From: Pterobdella sp. o SKG-2022 | Taxonomy: Eukaryota; Annelida; Clitellata; Hirudinida; Piscicolidae | DNA length: 64,000 nt | Assembly (NCBI GenBank): GCA_964035795.1 | Contig: OZ038323.1 | Span: forward strand, 5,263,561-5,327,560 | Direction: 5' to 3' | Shown here: positions 27,008-37,594 of the stretch, piece after piece | Position numbering within the stretch: position 1 is the stretch's first letter | How the letters are laid out: each line of letters starts with the position of its first letter | Notes under the pieces: generated by a model | What the model was told of the DNA's origin: nothing | The model's database searches: none | The model's input: only the letters and a program-made list of their open reading frames with translations | Translations under genes and position numbers: made by a program

Positions 27008-27368
27008 ATGTTTAAAATAAAATTGCTTATGATTTTCGTTTTATTTTCTCTGAAAACTAATGGTATAGAAATCTGTAATTCTGAAATTTTTGAACCACGT
27101 TGTGAAAGAAATGGAATAATACATGTGCAAGAAGCTATTTATGGAAGGAAAGACGTGAATAAATGTCTTTTAAACGAAGGAGAACCAAGTGAAACAAATA
27201 AAAAAGACCCAAGTTTTATCGGATGTTACTCTGACGTGAGACACATTATTGAACCTCAATGTGCTGGCAAACATGGTTGTAATGTTTTAGTTGCTTCAAT
27301 TAAAATAGCCACAAACTGCCATAGATACCTCAAACAATATCTTAAAGTCTCTTATGCCTGCATGCAAG
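27008..27368 (+). CDS. B1-V2: variable first exon, signal plus SUEL domain
   Basis: Hydrophobic leader of about 20 residues, then a SUEL domain opening with EICNSE and containing IYGRKDV, GCYSDVRHIIEPQCAGK and a C-terminal YLKVSYAC strand. The phase-1 donor is CAAG followed by GTAACA at 27369. The counterpart in B3 (V4) has lost this donor. Read-through without splicing adds about 17 residues before a stop at 27421. Confidence 0.86.
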
Positions 27369-27429
27369 GTAACAGTCTTACAACATTTGGTTACTTCTAT
27401 AGATGCGGCCAGTTTGCTTAATTTTTGTT

Positions 27430-28300
27430 AGAAACGTAAAGGAAAGCACTTGGTATAAAAAAAAAGTAGTTTTAACAGTATTTAGTTTTTTGAGTGCAAA
27501 AAAATAATCTCTTAGGCAAATAAAATATGTTTCAATTATTTTTTGTTCATATTGAAAGCTTTTAACATCTATATAGAAGGAAACTTAATTGCATATTTTA
27601 ATGTTATTTCAACAATATAATTTGTTTTATTGAGATAAAATACTATTTGTAACAACTTGAAAGCATTTTGTGAAATATTTTGATTAAATGAAGACTTCTT
27701 TTGAGCAAAAGATTTTCATAAAGTTATATTTCCTTTTTTCTTCTTCACAAAATGAGGTTTTTGAAAGATACTTTTCTTATATAAAAACTAAAGTTTTTGG
27801 AAAATTCAAATTTGTTATACTTCATTAGTCTAAGGAATTATGGCATTTTGGGAAAAAAAATTATTAAATACAAGATATTTACGATGTCTCTAAAAAAATA
27901 TACATTATATGAAATATAAAATGAATTAATTAAGATAAAACCGATAAACTATTGTTCTACTTGCAAGTTGTTGGTGCATATAAAAATGGGCAGTTTTAAA
28001 ACTATAAAACTTTATCATTTCAATTTATAGAATTTCCGAATGTTTAAACTTTAAAAACATCAAATGAGGATTCATACTATTATTTAAAAGAAAAGCTATA
28101 ATTTTCGATAAGTATAGCACGCTAATGTTTTATGATAAGGCTATACATATCGAAAATTAAAGCTTTTCTTTTAAATAAATGTATGAATCTTCAATTGATG
28201 TTTCAAAGTTTAATTGCTATACAAAACATACATAAGATGTTTTTGAAAAGTTCCGAATGTTTAAATTACAAACCTGAACAATCTATGTAACTAACTTGGA
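27430..28300. other. Inter-exon spacer in B1 holding a foldback repeat
   Basis: No lectin exon remnant seen. The only structure is the inverted repeat at 28046-28212. Confidence 0.6.
28046..28212. repeat. Foldback (MITE-like) inverted repeat
   Basis: Left arm about 28046-28118 and right arm about 28134-28212 are near-perfect reverse complements (AAACTTTAAAAACATCAAAT against the GATGTTTCAAAGTTT side, and TTTTCGATAAGTATAG against CTATACATATCGAAAA). The CGATAAGT...CCTTATCAT core recurs at 2737, 18640 and 47222. Confidence 0.75.
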
Positions 28301-28309
28301 AATTCCTAA

Positions 28310-28326
28310 TTTTGAAACGGTCCCTT
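28310..28326 (+). promoter_or_regulatory. Promoter box of B1-V3
   Basis: TTTTGAAACGGTCCCTT, overlapped on its 3' side by a TATA-like TTATAAAATTTAAATATATA; 54 bp before the ATG. Confidence 0.85.
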
Positions 28327-28380
28327 ATAAAATTTAAATATATATAGCGTTTTTATTAGTTCATTGAATTCAAAGTTAAA

Positions 28381-28744
28381 ATGAAAGCTTTGGTTATAAT
28401 TTTTTTCGTTATGAATTTGAGATTTGAAGTTGTTTCCATGGAAGAGTTTTGTAATTTTGAAGTTTTCCAACCTAAGTGTCGTCAACATGAAGTCATTTAT
28501 ATTGAGAGCGCTATATACGGCAGAAAAGATTTTGGAAAGTGTTTGAAAAAAGAAGGATTAGCGAGTTCCAAGTATATAGATGATCCTGGATTTATCGGTT
28601 GCTACTCAGATGTTAGAGATGTCATTCAAGTTGAATGTGCTGGAAAACAAAGCTGTAACATAGATGTGGTCAGAATAGAAGCTGATACAAAATGTTTGAA
28701 TTTTCTGAAAAACCATTTGGATGTAGATTATTCGTGTAAGAAAG
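28381..28744 (+). CDS. B1-V3: variable first exon, signal plus SUEL domain
   Basis: Signal peptide, then a SUEL domain with EEFCNFEVF, IYGRKDF, GCYSDVRDVIQVECAGK and LDVDYSCKK. It ends at a strong phase-1 donor (AAAG followed by GTGAGT). It is highly similar to B3-V5 and to the broken B1-V6, so this is one of the few paralogue pairs with both copies intact. The retrotransposon fragment lies directly downstream. Confidence 0.88.
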
Positions 28745-28887
28745 GTGAGTATTTTACATCATTTGATGATATATTAACTTTTTGCTCCTTTATAATCTGA
28801 TCCAAGCGGCTCTTGCCTAGCTCCAAAAAAAGGGAAGTAGTATTTACACACACATATATATAGATATATCTCACTTTTATCAATTCC

Positions 28888-30685
28888 AGGTAAAATTCTT
28901 AGTCGCATTATTTTCAAAAGAATTAACCTTCACATTGCCGATAATGTTTTGCCAGAATCCCAGTGTGGGTTTAGAAGTGGTCGAGGGACAATTAATATGA
29001 TATTCACAATCAGACAACTGCAAGAAAAATGTCAAGAACAGTGCAGAGATCTTTTTCAAGTGTTCATTGACCTCACTAAGGCATTTGACACAGTAAACCG
29101 TGAAGCTCTTTGGTTGATTCTTGGAAAGTTAGGCTGTCGAGAGAAGTTGATTTCTATCTTAAAACTTTTCCACCACGACATGAAAACTACGCTGAGTATC
29201 GGGGGCAAACTTGCAGAACCTTTCACTGTAGGAAACGGTGTCAAGCAGGGAGATACACTAGCTCCAACACTATTAGCGCTTTATTTTTCTATGGTGTTTC
29301 AATTAGCTTTCAAGGATAGTAGCGAAGGTGTCTACATTTACTATCGAACCACTGGTAAGCTTTTTAACATCAAACGTTTCACTGCCAGAACCAAAAAAAT
29401 GATGTGCGTGATACGTGAATTGCTTTATGCAGACGACTGTGCTTTGTTGACTCACACCGAGATGGAAATGCAGCACCTGATGGATTCTTTTGAAGCTGCG
29501 TGCACTGCGTTGGGGTTGACTATCAGTTTGAAGAAAACTGTTTTGATGTATCAACCAACTCCTGGAAAAACATATGTCGAGCCATCAATCTATGTCTACG
29601 GACAAAAGCTGGCAGTCGATCCAAAGTTTGTATATCTTGGAAGTACTCTCAATTGCAGTAACTTTATTGATGATGAGGTTGGCTTAAGAATAAGCAAAGC
29701 CAGCCACGCATTTGGCATCTTGCATAAGCGTCTTTGGAGTCGCCATGGTATCTTTATACGCACGAAGGTTAAAGTTTATAATGCGTGTGTTCTAACTGTC
29801 CTTCTTTATGCTAGTGAAACTTGGACCACATATACCAGGCACCTGAAACAACTTGAGCGTTTTCACCAACAGTGTCTGCGTAAGGTTCTGGGCATAAAAT
29901 GGCAGATGCACATCAGCGACACCGAAATAACTTGAGATGGCAAATATTGGTAGCATCGAAGTCCTAATCTCCAAGCAACAGCTCAGATGGAGCGGACACT
30001 TAGTAAGATTGCCCAACGAACGGATTCCAAAGCAAATATTTTATGGGCAACTTACCGATGGAAAAAGATTGGCTCACAAATCCAAAAAACGATTCAAAGA
30101 TTGCTTGAAACAAACCTTCAAAAAATTCTGCATAAACTCCGTTTCATGGGAAACACAAGCGCAAAACAGGTTAACTTGGAGGAAAGTAAGTTTTGAAGCA
30201 ACCGGTCGTTTTGAGGAAAGCAGACGGAAACACGCTAGACTTAAACGCGATCTCCGAGAGAAAACATCCCCGAGCATGTAACAGAACTGACGTGCAATCA
30301 TTGTGGAAGACCATGTTTGAGCAGGGCGGGTTTTCTGAGTCATTTAAGTCATGTTTCTTCGGCCAAGCATGAGAAAATCAGCTCAGTGCACACTACTCGT
30401 CAGTATCCTATTTACCTAATGCCGTATAGCAATATTTGTAACATCTGTGGCAAAATCTGCAAAAGTGTAGGTGGCATGAAAAGGCATGAAAAAGTCCATA
30501 TTTTTAATACTCTCACTTATCCATCCATCCCAAATCTTTTCATATATGTGGCAATTGTGGTAAGGTGTGCAAGTCCTCTGCGAGTTTGAAAAGCCACCTC
30601 CGAGCCAGAAACTGTTTGCGAAGCAATGGCAATACTTGAAGACGAGTTGCTGCCACCATATTATTATTATTTTTGTATGGTTAAT
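28888..30685 (+). mobile_element. Decayed non-LTR retrotransposon (RT domain plus C-terminal zinc fingers)
   Basis: 5'-truncated element. The reverse transcriptase core runs from about 28888 to 29935: QCGFRSGR, DLTKAFDTVNR, GVKQGDTLAP and the catalytic YADD at about 29427. One extra A near 29930 shifts the frame; the downstream region from 29937 (QLRWSGHLVR, KKRFKDCLK) continues in another frame. Three C2H2-like fingers follow: TCNHCGRPC about 30290, CNICGKIC about 30438 and CGNCGKVC about 30551. It ends with an ATT-rich tail. The order resembles RTE-like elements common in animal genomes; the clade is my inference. Inactive, with no target-site duplication identified. Confidence 0.88.
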
Positions 30686-30753
30686 GAAAAAAAATTTTTA
30701 GTCTTATTTTATTATTACTTCAAGTAATAAAAATTGAAGAATATCAAAGTGAC

Positions 30754-30846
30754 TTGTGCATCAACTGAGTCCTGGTTGAAGTGCTTCTCTCCAGCAAACC
30801 TCTTCTTTTTCTTCAACACTGCTGTTGATGCCATGCTGAACACAGC
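30754..30846 (-). other. Possible isolated coding exon on the minus strand
   Basis: The sequence is less AT-rich than its surroundings. It is flanked on the minus strand by a good acceptor (TATTATACAG) and a GT. An ATG at 30834 opens a Lys-rich frame (LKKKKRFAGEKHFNQDS). It could be a captured exon or part of an unrecognised transposon. I do not recognise it. Confidence 0.3.
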
Positions 30847-30992
30847 CTGTATAATATATAATCTAATTAGATTATACTGCTGTAATGTGATATTATAATG
30901 CATTGGTCCATCACTATTAACACCAGTCAGTTATTCTTAGCTCAATTTTAGAAACTTTTTAAGCAACTATAACCAACAAAAATTCTATAACT

Positions 30993-31192
30993 NNNNNNNN
31001 NNNNNNNNNNNNNNNNNNNNNNNNNNNNNNNNNNNNNNNNNNNNNNNNNNNNNNNNNNNNNNNNNNNNNNNNNNNNNNNNNNNNNNNNNNNNNNNNNNNN
31101 NNNNNNNNNNNNNNNNNNNNNNNNNNNNNNNNNNNNNNNNNNNNNNNNNNNNNNNNNNNNNNNNNNNNNNNNNNNNNNNNNNNNNNNNNNNN
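30993..31192. other. Assembly gap, 200 N
   Basis: Exactly 200 undetermined bases, probably a scaffolding placeholder. A further variable exon could be hidden here, because the spacing between B1-V3 and B1-V4 is the largest in the array. Confidence 0.99.
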
Positions 31193-31838
31193 GTATATGT
31201 AAATAGTCCGGTCTAGTTTACTAATAAATTTCATTTTTATATAATATACCTTCAAAAGTTTTGACACATCAAGAAATATGTTTGTTCGGATTTTTGAGAA
31301 ATCTGTGAAAGTGAAGATTTTATTGAGAGACATATTGAACAGTTATAAATGAGCATCGACTGAAACAACAAATTTTTCCATTAACCACATACGATATAAG
31401 AAAATGATTTTTTATTGCTTTTGAACAGATAGCATTTCATTTGCGTCAAGAAAATATTTTTATACTGACATGTCTAATAGAAATAATTTTTAAAAGACAC
31501 ATTCGCTATTTAGAGAAAAATTATAAAGAATATTTTATCTTTTTTCCCAAATTTCAAATTCTGAATTTTGAAGAATTCAGAAATAAGTTCGAGTGCTTAA
31601 CAAACTGTAAAAAAAGTAATAGAAAATACTATGGAAAAAACTAAAAATAATTTTCAGCTTTTTATTCTTGTGTGGAAAATCACATTAGCTTCAAGTTATC
31701 AGAGAAAATACATAAGACTTTCAATTTTAAAAGAAATTTAAGAAAATGCATTATGAAGGCTTTTCAGTTGTGAATATAAACAATTAATAGGAAATATGTA
31801 TTTTTTAACTTCACAAAAACACTAGCTTTTATCTCTTA
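31193..31838. other. Spacer before B1-V4
   Basis: AT-rich; no lectin exon or other gene seen. Confidence 0.6.
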
Positions 31839-31855
31839 TTTTGAAACAACCCCTT
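31839..31855 (+). promoter_or_regulatory. Promoter box of B1-V4
   Basis: TTTTGAAACAACCCCTT; 64 bp before the ATG, with TTTATAAG between. Confidence 0.82.
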
Positions 31856-31919
31856 TCAGTTAGTCATTTATAAGAACTGGAAACTAAATATATCAATATT
31901 TCGAGCTTTAATTTTTATA

Positions 31920-32271
31920 ATGCTTATACCTCTTGTAGTCCTAATGTTTTTAATCAAATATTTGAGTACAAAAGAGTTTTGTAACTCTGAAATATTTGAA
32001 CCTAGTTGCTTAAGAAACGAAGTTTTACTCATCAAAAAAGCTCACTTCGGAAGAGAAAAACTTGGAAAATGCATTAAAATGGAAGGAGAATTTGACGAAT
32101 ATTTGTCTAAACCAGGATATATAAACTGTTATACTGGTGTAAGGCACATTATTGAACCTCAATGCGCTGGAAAACAAAGCTGTAAGTTGCATGTAGTGGG
32201 AATAGAAGCAGATTCAAAATGTTCAAATGTTTTCAAAGATCATTTGGATGTAGATCATACTTGCTTGAAAG
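31920..32271 (+). CDS. B1-V4: variable first exon, signal plus SUEL domain
   Basis: Leader rich in Leu/Val/Phe, then a SUEL domain with KEFCNSEIFEPSC, HFGREKLGKC (YGR changed to FGR), EGEFDEYLSKPGYINCY and IIEPQCAGKQSC. Phase-1 donor GTATGT at 32272. The colinear B3-V6 differs by a premature stop, so this is the working member of the pair. Confidence 0.87.
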
Positions 32272-32691
32272 GTATGTCTGTAACCATCTTATTTATCATT
32301 TGAAGATAAAACAGATGAAACTTGTGTTTTTACTAGTTTTACTTTGTATTTAAGTACAGTGAACATAAAAATTGAAATAACATCGAAATAACTATTTATT
32401 ACAGTTATACAAAATAATAGTATCAACATTCGAAAAAATATAAAAAATAAATGTTTGATTTAAATTGGAATAAAGACGTAGATTTCAGATATCAGAATGA
32501 ACTAAGTCACATTTTTCAGATTTTGAAGCCAAATGTAAATAGGGACACCTTCAAAGCTTTAACTCCTATTTTTTCAAACTTTTTCTGATTTTAAATAAAT
32601 ATGAAGTAAAGAAAAGTAGAAAATACTTAAGAAAATATATTTTGGAATATTTTTTGTTCAAGCATTACCATTTTTATGAAATCTTTTGCTA

Positions 32692-32708
32692 ATTTGTTAC
32701 GACCCCTC
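32692..32708 (+). promoter_or_regulatory. Promoter box of B1-V5
   Basis: ATTTGTTACGACCCCTC followed by TTATATAAATATATA; 47 bp before the ATG. Confidence 0.75.
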
Positions 32709-32755
32709 GAAATAGATTATATAAATATATAACTCGGGAAAACTTTAATACCGAA

Positions 32756-33113
32756 ATGTCTGTTAGTTTTTTTATGTCTTCTGTTTTGTTGTTTCCATTT
32801 TTGAAGTGTGAGGAATTCTGTAACACTGAAACATTTCGTCCTGCCTGCGGAAACAATGGTATCTTGTTGATCGAGGAAGCCATTTATGGTCGGAAAAACT
32901 TGAAAAGATGCCTCTTAGACGAAGAAGAACCAAATGATGCAAACAGAAAAGATTCTAGATTTTTTGGATGTCATTCAAATGTGAAAAAAATTATCGAACC
33001 CCAATGCTCTGGAAGAAATAAGTGTAAAATTCCAGTTGTATCGATCATGGCGAAAACTGATTGTTACAAGTACCTGAAGCAACATTTGGAGATCTCTTAC
33101 CGCTGTGTTTCAG
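32756..33113 (+). CDS. B1-V5: variable first exon, signal plus SUEL domain
   Basis: Signal peptide then a SUEL domain (EEFCNTETFRPAC, IYGRKNLKRC, DEEEPNDANRKDSRFFGC, CSGRNKC). It ends TCAG before GTTGAA, a weaker donor but in the same phase 1. Its acidic loop relates it to B1-V1. No colinear counterpart exists in B3 between V6 and V7, so it was gained in B1 or lost from B3. Confidence 0.84.
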
Positions 33114-33237
33114 GTTGAAATTATGAGTTAATAAGCATATGATTTAAATTATCAGTGTATAAAAGTTAGTGTGAAAAACTTTTAAAGTTAGTTCTTTTTT
33201 TCAGTTTGTAAGTTTTTCAAAATTGAAACATTAAACT

Positions 33238-33254
33238 TTTTGATAAGGTCTCTC
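33238..33254 (+). promoter_or_regulatory. Promoter box of B1-V6
   Basis: TTTTGATAAGGTCTCTC, followed by TTATTATATA. Confidence 0.65.
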
Positions 33255-33293
33255 AAGTATTTTATTATATACGGTATTTCAACACAGTTAATT

Positions 33294-33655
33294 ATGAAAT
33301 TTTTTTTTTTGGGTTTTGAGTATTTTTTTGAAATTCAAAAATGTCGTTATGAAAAAGTTTTGTAATTCCGAAGTTTTCCAAGCTAAATGCCGTCAACATG
33401 AAGTCATTTATATTGAAAGCGCTATATACGGCTGAAAAGATTTTGGAAAGTGTTTAAAGAAGGAAGGATTAGCGAGTTCCAAATACATGGATGATCTTGG
33501 ATTTATTGGTTGCTACTCAGATGTTAGATATGTCATTCAAGTTGAATGTGCTGGGAAACAAAGCTGTAATGTAGATGTGGTCGGAATAGAGGCTGATTCC
33601 AAATGTTCATTGGTTTTTAAAGATCATTTGAGTGTAGACTATTTATGTATTAAAG
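33294..33655 (+). pseudogene. B1-V6: broken variable exon
   Basis: The leader frame from ATG 33294 is out of register with the lectin frame (a one-base shift, possibly in the T11 run). In the lectin frame the YGR arginine codon is a TGA stop at 33433-33435. The rest of the domain is intact, close to B1-V3, and still ends at a GT donor in phase 1. It probably decayed recently. Confidence 0.85.
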
Positions 33656-33721
33656 GTCGATACTTGTATTTTTAATCGAAATATGATGTGACATATTAAA
33701 GTAATTGTGAGATTTTGACAA

Positions 33722-33738
33722 AGTTGAGGTTACCCCAA
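33722..33738 (+). promoter_or_regulatory. Degenerate promoter box of B1-V7
   Basis: AGTTGAGGTTACCCCAA, the weakest match in array B1, in front of a broken exon. Confidence 0.5.
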
Positions 33739-33793
33739 CAGTTTTTATAGCAACAAAAAAGTCAAAAAGGCTATTTATAAAGTTAAAAGTATC

Positions 33794-34165
33794 ATGCCTA
33801 AAAAAATCTTTTTGGAAACGATGTGTTTAATTTTTGTTATTCAAATAAAAACTGCATTATTAGAAGAGTTTTGCATTTAATATTCAAACCTAATTGCTTT
33901 TCTAAGGAAGTTATTCAAATTCTAAACGCTGTTTATGGTAGGAAGGAGTTTGGCAGATGTTTAAAAAGAGACGATGAGTATGATAAGTATTTTTCTAAAT
34001 TACCGGGTTACATTAACTGTTTTTCTGGCGTGAGAAATATTATTGAGCCACATTTTGCTAGCAAACAAATTTGTGAAATCTATGTATCTAGTATTGAAGC
34101 TGAATCAAACAGTTTCCAAGTACATATTGAAACACTTGGATGTCTACAACAGATGCCTCAAAGGA
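33794..34165 (+). pseudogene. B1-V7: broken variable exon
   Basis: The signal peptide from ATG 33794 is intact, but a four-base deletion just after EEFCI creates a stop at 33878-33880. A second lesion near 34110 shifts the last third, and the final Cys strand and donor are gone. Two domain Cys are already replaced (PHFASKQIC). The counterpart B3-V7 is intact. Confidence 0.88.
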
Positions 34166-34447
34166 GCACTCTATTTTATTAAATCATTTCATTCTGTTTA
34201 AAAAGTATATATATATTCATTAAAAGTTGAAATGTTTTTGAAAAATTTCAAAGCATGGCTTATAATCACAAATGAAACTTGAACCATTACAAACTTGTTA
34301 ATATTTATTCTGTTTTTTCCAAGAATATTATAATCGTCATTGGAAATTTTGATCTGTTCATATTCAATATAAAAATTGGATACATTAGATGTTGAAAAGT
34401 AATAACGTTTTAGAAGTGCTTAGGATTTAGAAAACAATCATTTGCAC

Positions 34448-34464
34448 ATTTGATGCGCTCCCTC
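34448..34464 (+). promoter_or_regulatory. Promoter box of B1-V8
   Basis: ATTTGATGCGCTCCCTC; 82 bp before the ATG. Confidence 0.75.
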
Positions 34465-34546
34465 GACTCGTGCTTAGATAAAGTAACAAACAGCAAAAAT
34501 TGAAGATTACTTCTAGCTTACTTAAAAATACTTTTTTATAGAAATA

Positions 34547-34901
34547 ATGATGAGATTCTTTTTTTGGGGAATATTCTTTTTTTCAAATGTGAAATCAGAA
34601 GAATTTTGCAATTCTGAAATATTTAAGCCTGAATGTTTGCACAATGAAGTTCTGTACATTGAAAAGGCCTTTTTTGGGAGAAAATACATAGGAAAGTGTA
34701 TAAAAGAAGAAGGAGAATTTGACGAGTATTTATCGAAAATACCAGGATATATCAACTGTTATTCTGACGTTGAAAACATTATTGAACCATACTGTGCTGG
34801 AAAACAAAGATGCGAAATGTTTGTGGCTAGCATCTCAAGTGAAACTAACTGTTCAAAGGTTTTCTTAAAACATTTGGACGTAAGCTACCAGTGCTTAAAA
34901 G
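34547..34901 (+). CDS. B1-V8: variable first exon, signal plus SUEL domain
   Basis: Two adjacent ATGs (34547, 34550) precede a very hydrophobic leader. The SUEL domain has EEFCNSEIFKPEC, FFGRKYIGKC, EGEFDEYLSKIPGYINCY, CAGKQRC and LDVSYQCLK. Phase-1 donor GTATAG. Intact, as is its pair B3-V8. YGR is FGR here. Confidence 0.87.
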
Positions 34902-35262
34902 GTATAGTGAAGTTTTCTTGTATATTGAGAAGAATTTTTCTTTTTAACTTTAAAAAACATTTTTAGAAAACTTTACCCATGACAAATACCACGTAAGCAA
35001 AAAAATGTTCTTTATGAGAATAAAATGAAAAATTTTATTCATGAAGGGAGTAAATTATGCTTCCATAAATTCAAATAAGCTGAGTTTTGCAATGACTTTG
35101 TATAGCCCAAAAAAGTAGTATGGGAGACACACAAAGTATTTACTTAACTAAAGTCATTTTTCGTTAAAATATTTCGCAGTTCAAGAAAATTTTTAATTGA
35201 AATTAATTTAAGTATCACATTGAAGTTTTCAAAAAATATTCTGATTTTCCATTCTTGCTGCC

Positions 35263-35279
35263 TTTTGAGACGATCCTCC
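35263..35279 (+). promoter_or_regulatory. Promoter box of B1-V9
   Basis: TTTTGAGACGATCCTCC; 67 bp before the ATG. Confidence 0.75.
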
Positions 35280-35346
35280 AAACTTTCTTTTTTAATGCTT
35301 CATCCCTAAAAAGCTTATTATTCATTTGAGAAATTTTTTTGGAACG

Positions 35347-35704
35347 ATGTTGTTCTTAACAATATCGTCAACATTTTTGGCTGTTTTGAAAGTTGTATAC
35401 TCAGAAGAGTTTTGTAATTCTGACATTTTTGAGCCTTTTTGTTCACCGAATGAAATATTACACATCAAAAACGCCATTTATGGCAGAAAACATCTTGGGC
35501 AGTGTATTAAAAATGAAGGAGAATTTGATGAGTACTTGTCTAAACCAGGTTATATAAACTGTTATACTGATGTGAAGCATATCATTGAACCTCAATGCGC
35601 TGGAAAAACAAGCTGTAGAATAGCGGTTGCTAGAATAAAAGCGGATTCAAAATGTTCAAACGTTTTCAAAAACCATTTTGATGTTGATTATTCTTGTATG
35701 AAAG
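35347..35704 (+). CDS. B1-V9: variable first exon, signal plus SUEL domain
   Basis: The ATG at 35347 is the first one in frame with the leader. The SUEL domain has EEFCNSDIFEPFC, IYGRKHLGQC, EGEFDEYLSKPGYINCY, IIEPQCAGKTSC and FDVDYSCMK. Phase-1 donor GTGAAG at 35705. The colinear B3-V9 carries a frameshift, so this is the intact copy. Confidence 0.86.
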
Positions 35705-35794
35705 GTGAAGATATTATTTTTTTTTTAAATTATTTTATTTTGCGTTTTCAAATCTGTAAACTCAATACAAAACCTGACTTGAAAATGTTGCAAG

Positions 35795-35811
35795 TCTTGA
35801 GATGATCCCTT
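35795..35811 (+). promoter_or_regulatory. Promoter box of B1-V10
   Basis: TCTTGAGATGATCCCTT followed by TTCATATATAG. Confidence 0.75.
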
Positions 35812-35904
35812 GCTTATTCATATATAGAACTCAAAACTAAATATGGATACTAAATGGTTTTATGACATAAATATTTAATAAAAATCGAAATTTTTTTATC
35901 AACT

Positions 35905-36252
35905 ATGATTTATTCTTTTCTATTGAATATGGTTTTAGTATAAGTTCACTCAGTCATGAGCTTCGTATTTCTGAGTCTTTCAAACCTGTATGTCTTGAAA
36001 ATGAAATGATTTTCATCGATCAAGCTCATTATGGTAAAAAATTTGGAAAATGTATAAAAGAAAAAGAAACAAACAAAGATTTTTTGAAAAAGCCTGGGTG
36101 CCTTAATTGTTTTAAAGACGTGAAACAATTGATTGGACCTGTATGTGCTGGAAAGCAGAGCTGTGAAGTTTTTGCTTCAAGAATTAATATAGAAACCAAT
36201 TGCAATACTGCTTTCAGATTTTTTTTAGAAATTGTATACTTTTGTTTCAAAG
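35905..36252 (+). pseudogene. B1-V10: broken variable exon
   Basis: The leader from ATG 35905 hits TAA at 35941-35943 before the lectin domain. The first domain Cys has also become Arg (HELR instead of HELC). The rest (HYGKKFGKC, GPVCAGKQSC) is open to a phase-1 donor. Its pair B3-V10 is intact in both places. Confidence 0.86.
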
Positions 36253-36405
36253 GTTTTATTTGAGTTATATTGAAATAAAAATTAAAAAGGCTGGTATTTC
36301 ATAATAATGAAGTGAAATGTTTAAACGCAACCTGATTCAATTTTGGTTTATAAAATCATGAAAATAGAAGTTGAAAAAATCCAAAGAAATGTGATTTTTC
36401 AACAG

Positions 36406-37594
36406 TGGTTCCTGATGGAGGTCAATGCAGTGTTTCAGTGGCTAAAGAGAGACAACATATTTCCAGCATCCGCACCAAGTCTGATAGCTGTGGCACAGAA
36501 GATCGTCCTTGGAAAGTAGATTCGATGGTTGGGCAACGCATCAATGTCACTCTCATACAATTGATTGCGTCGAACAAGACTCAAAACAGAGATGGTTACT
36601 TGTACTTCAGCACCAGCATGAAGGGCCATGACCCATCATGTCACGCCTACGCTAAAGTTATTGATACTCGTAAAGGTGTGGTAGCAGCCATTTGTCATGA
36701 AGAAATGCAATCATCTTCTAGAACACAAAGTTATTTGTCAAACTCAAATGAGATTGAAATTGTTTTCAACCATAATAGACCATCAGATGGTTTACAATAC
36801 CTTTTCACTTTTGAAGGTAACAAGCAATCTTTATTACGTATCTTAAATAATAAATACTCCACTCAAATGCAGTGACAGGATGTTCAAATCTGATAGCTCC
36901 TGCAGACGCATGGATCAAAAGGCATGACAACAAAGCTACTGTGGGCTGCTACACCACTAGACTCCGCTGGCATCTTGAGTGCCAGGGTAGCAGATGGATT
37001 GGAGTCATTGGAAACTGCAGTTATGGTGAAAAGATTGATTCAAGTTCTATTCAAACTATCTATTTTGTATATAACTTTGTGCCAAACTTTCCAGCTCATA
37101 AAGATGAAGTATTTTTCTCCGAAGTTAAAATGAAGCCTAAACATGTTGTAAAAGAACAAGATCAAGGTAATTTTGAGAAATTTAACATTTTGAAACTAAT
37201 TAGAAGTTTCTTTTTACAGTGGTGACCGTTTTTGGAATTGTCGTCATTGGATTGATCTTATGTGTTTTGATCACCTGCATGGGTATCGTGCTTTTGAAAA
37301 GGTTCTTCTTTTATAACTCACAAATTTTGTTCTTTTTTTTTCTTTAATACTTGATACATATGTTACAGATATTATAGTTTGAACAAGATGCGATCGTTGA
37401 AGAACCTGCCGACAAATGGCAGCATTCAACCCACGTACAATAACTTCAATACCACCAACAAAATTCCTTACTTTGACAAGAACAACCTCAATGACGAAGG
37501 TGCATACTTTCCTCCCGAAGGAGCCCAGCAAGACAACACTCACTACTTTGAACTGGACCAGGCTCTTGTCAATAAACAACCTCCCAGCATCTAA
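36406..37594 (+). CDS. B1 constant region: CUB-like, sushi-like, transmembrane helix and tail
   Basis: Four shared exons. 36406-36816 is a CUB-like domain (four Cys, GQRINVTL, FTFEG end). 36873-37166 holds the sushi-like module (GCSN...VGCY...WHLEC...WIGVIGNC) and stalk. 37220-37301 is a Gly/Val/Leu-rich membrane helix, and 37369-37594 is the tail ending LVNKQPPSI. The first exon has no start codon and a phase-1 acceptor, exactly compatible with every upstream variable-exon donor. Inside the second exon, 37044-37094 has GT...AG ends, is 51 nt and lies where A genes have an intron, so it may be spliced out. Nearly identical to the B2 copy. Confidence 0.9.

Noticed and set aside
29056..30343. 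Antisense frames over the retrotransposon
   Set aside because: Shadows of the reverse transcriptase coding strand, with no recognisable motif.
26397..36252. Each lectin exon as an independent single-exon secreted lectin gene
   Set aside because: Intact units almost always end at a phase-1 splice donor matching the downstream constant acceptor, which has no start of its own. Not fully excluded; noted as possible secreted forms.
26397..36252. Tandem exons of one multi-lectin protein
   Set aside because: Each unit has its own promoter box, ATG and signal peptide, and lacks a phase-1 acceptor, so they cannot be spliced in series.
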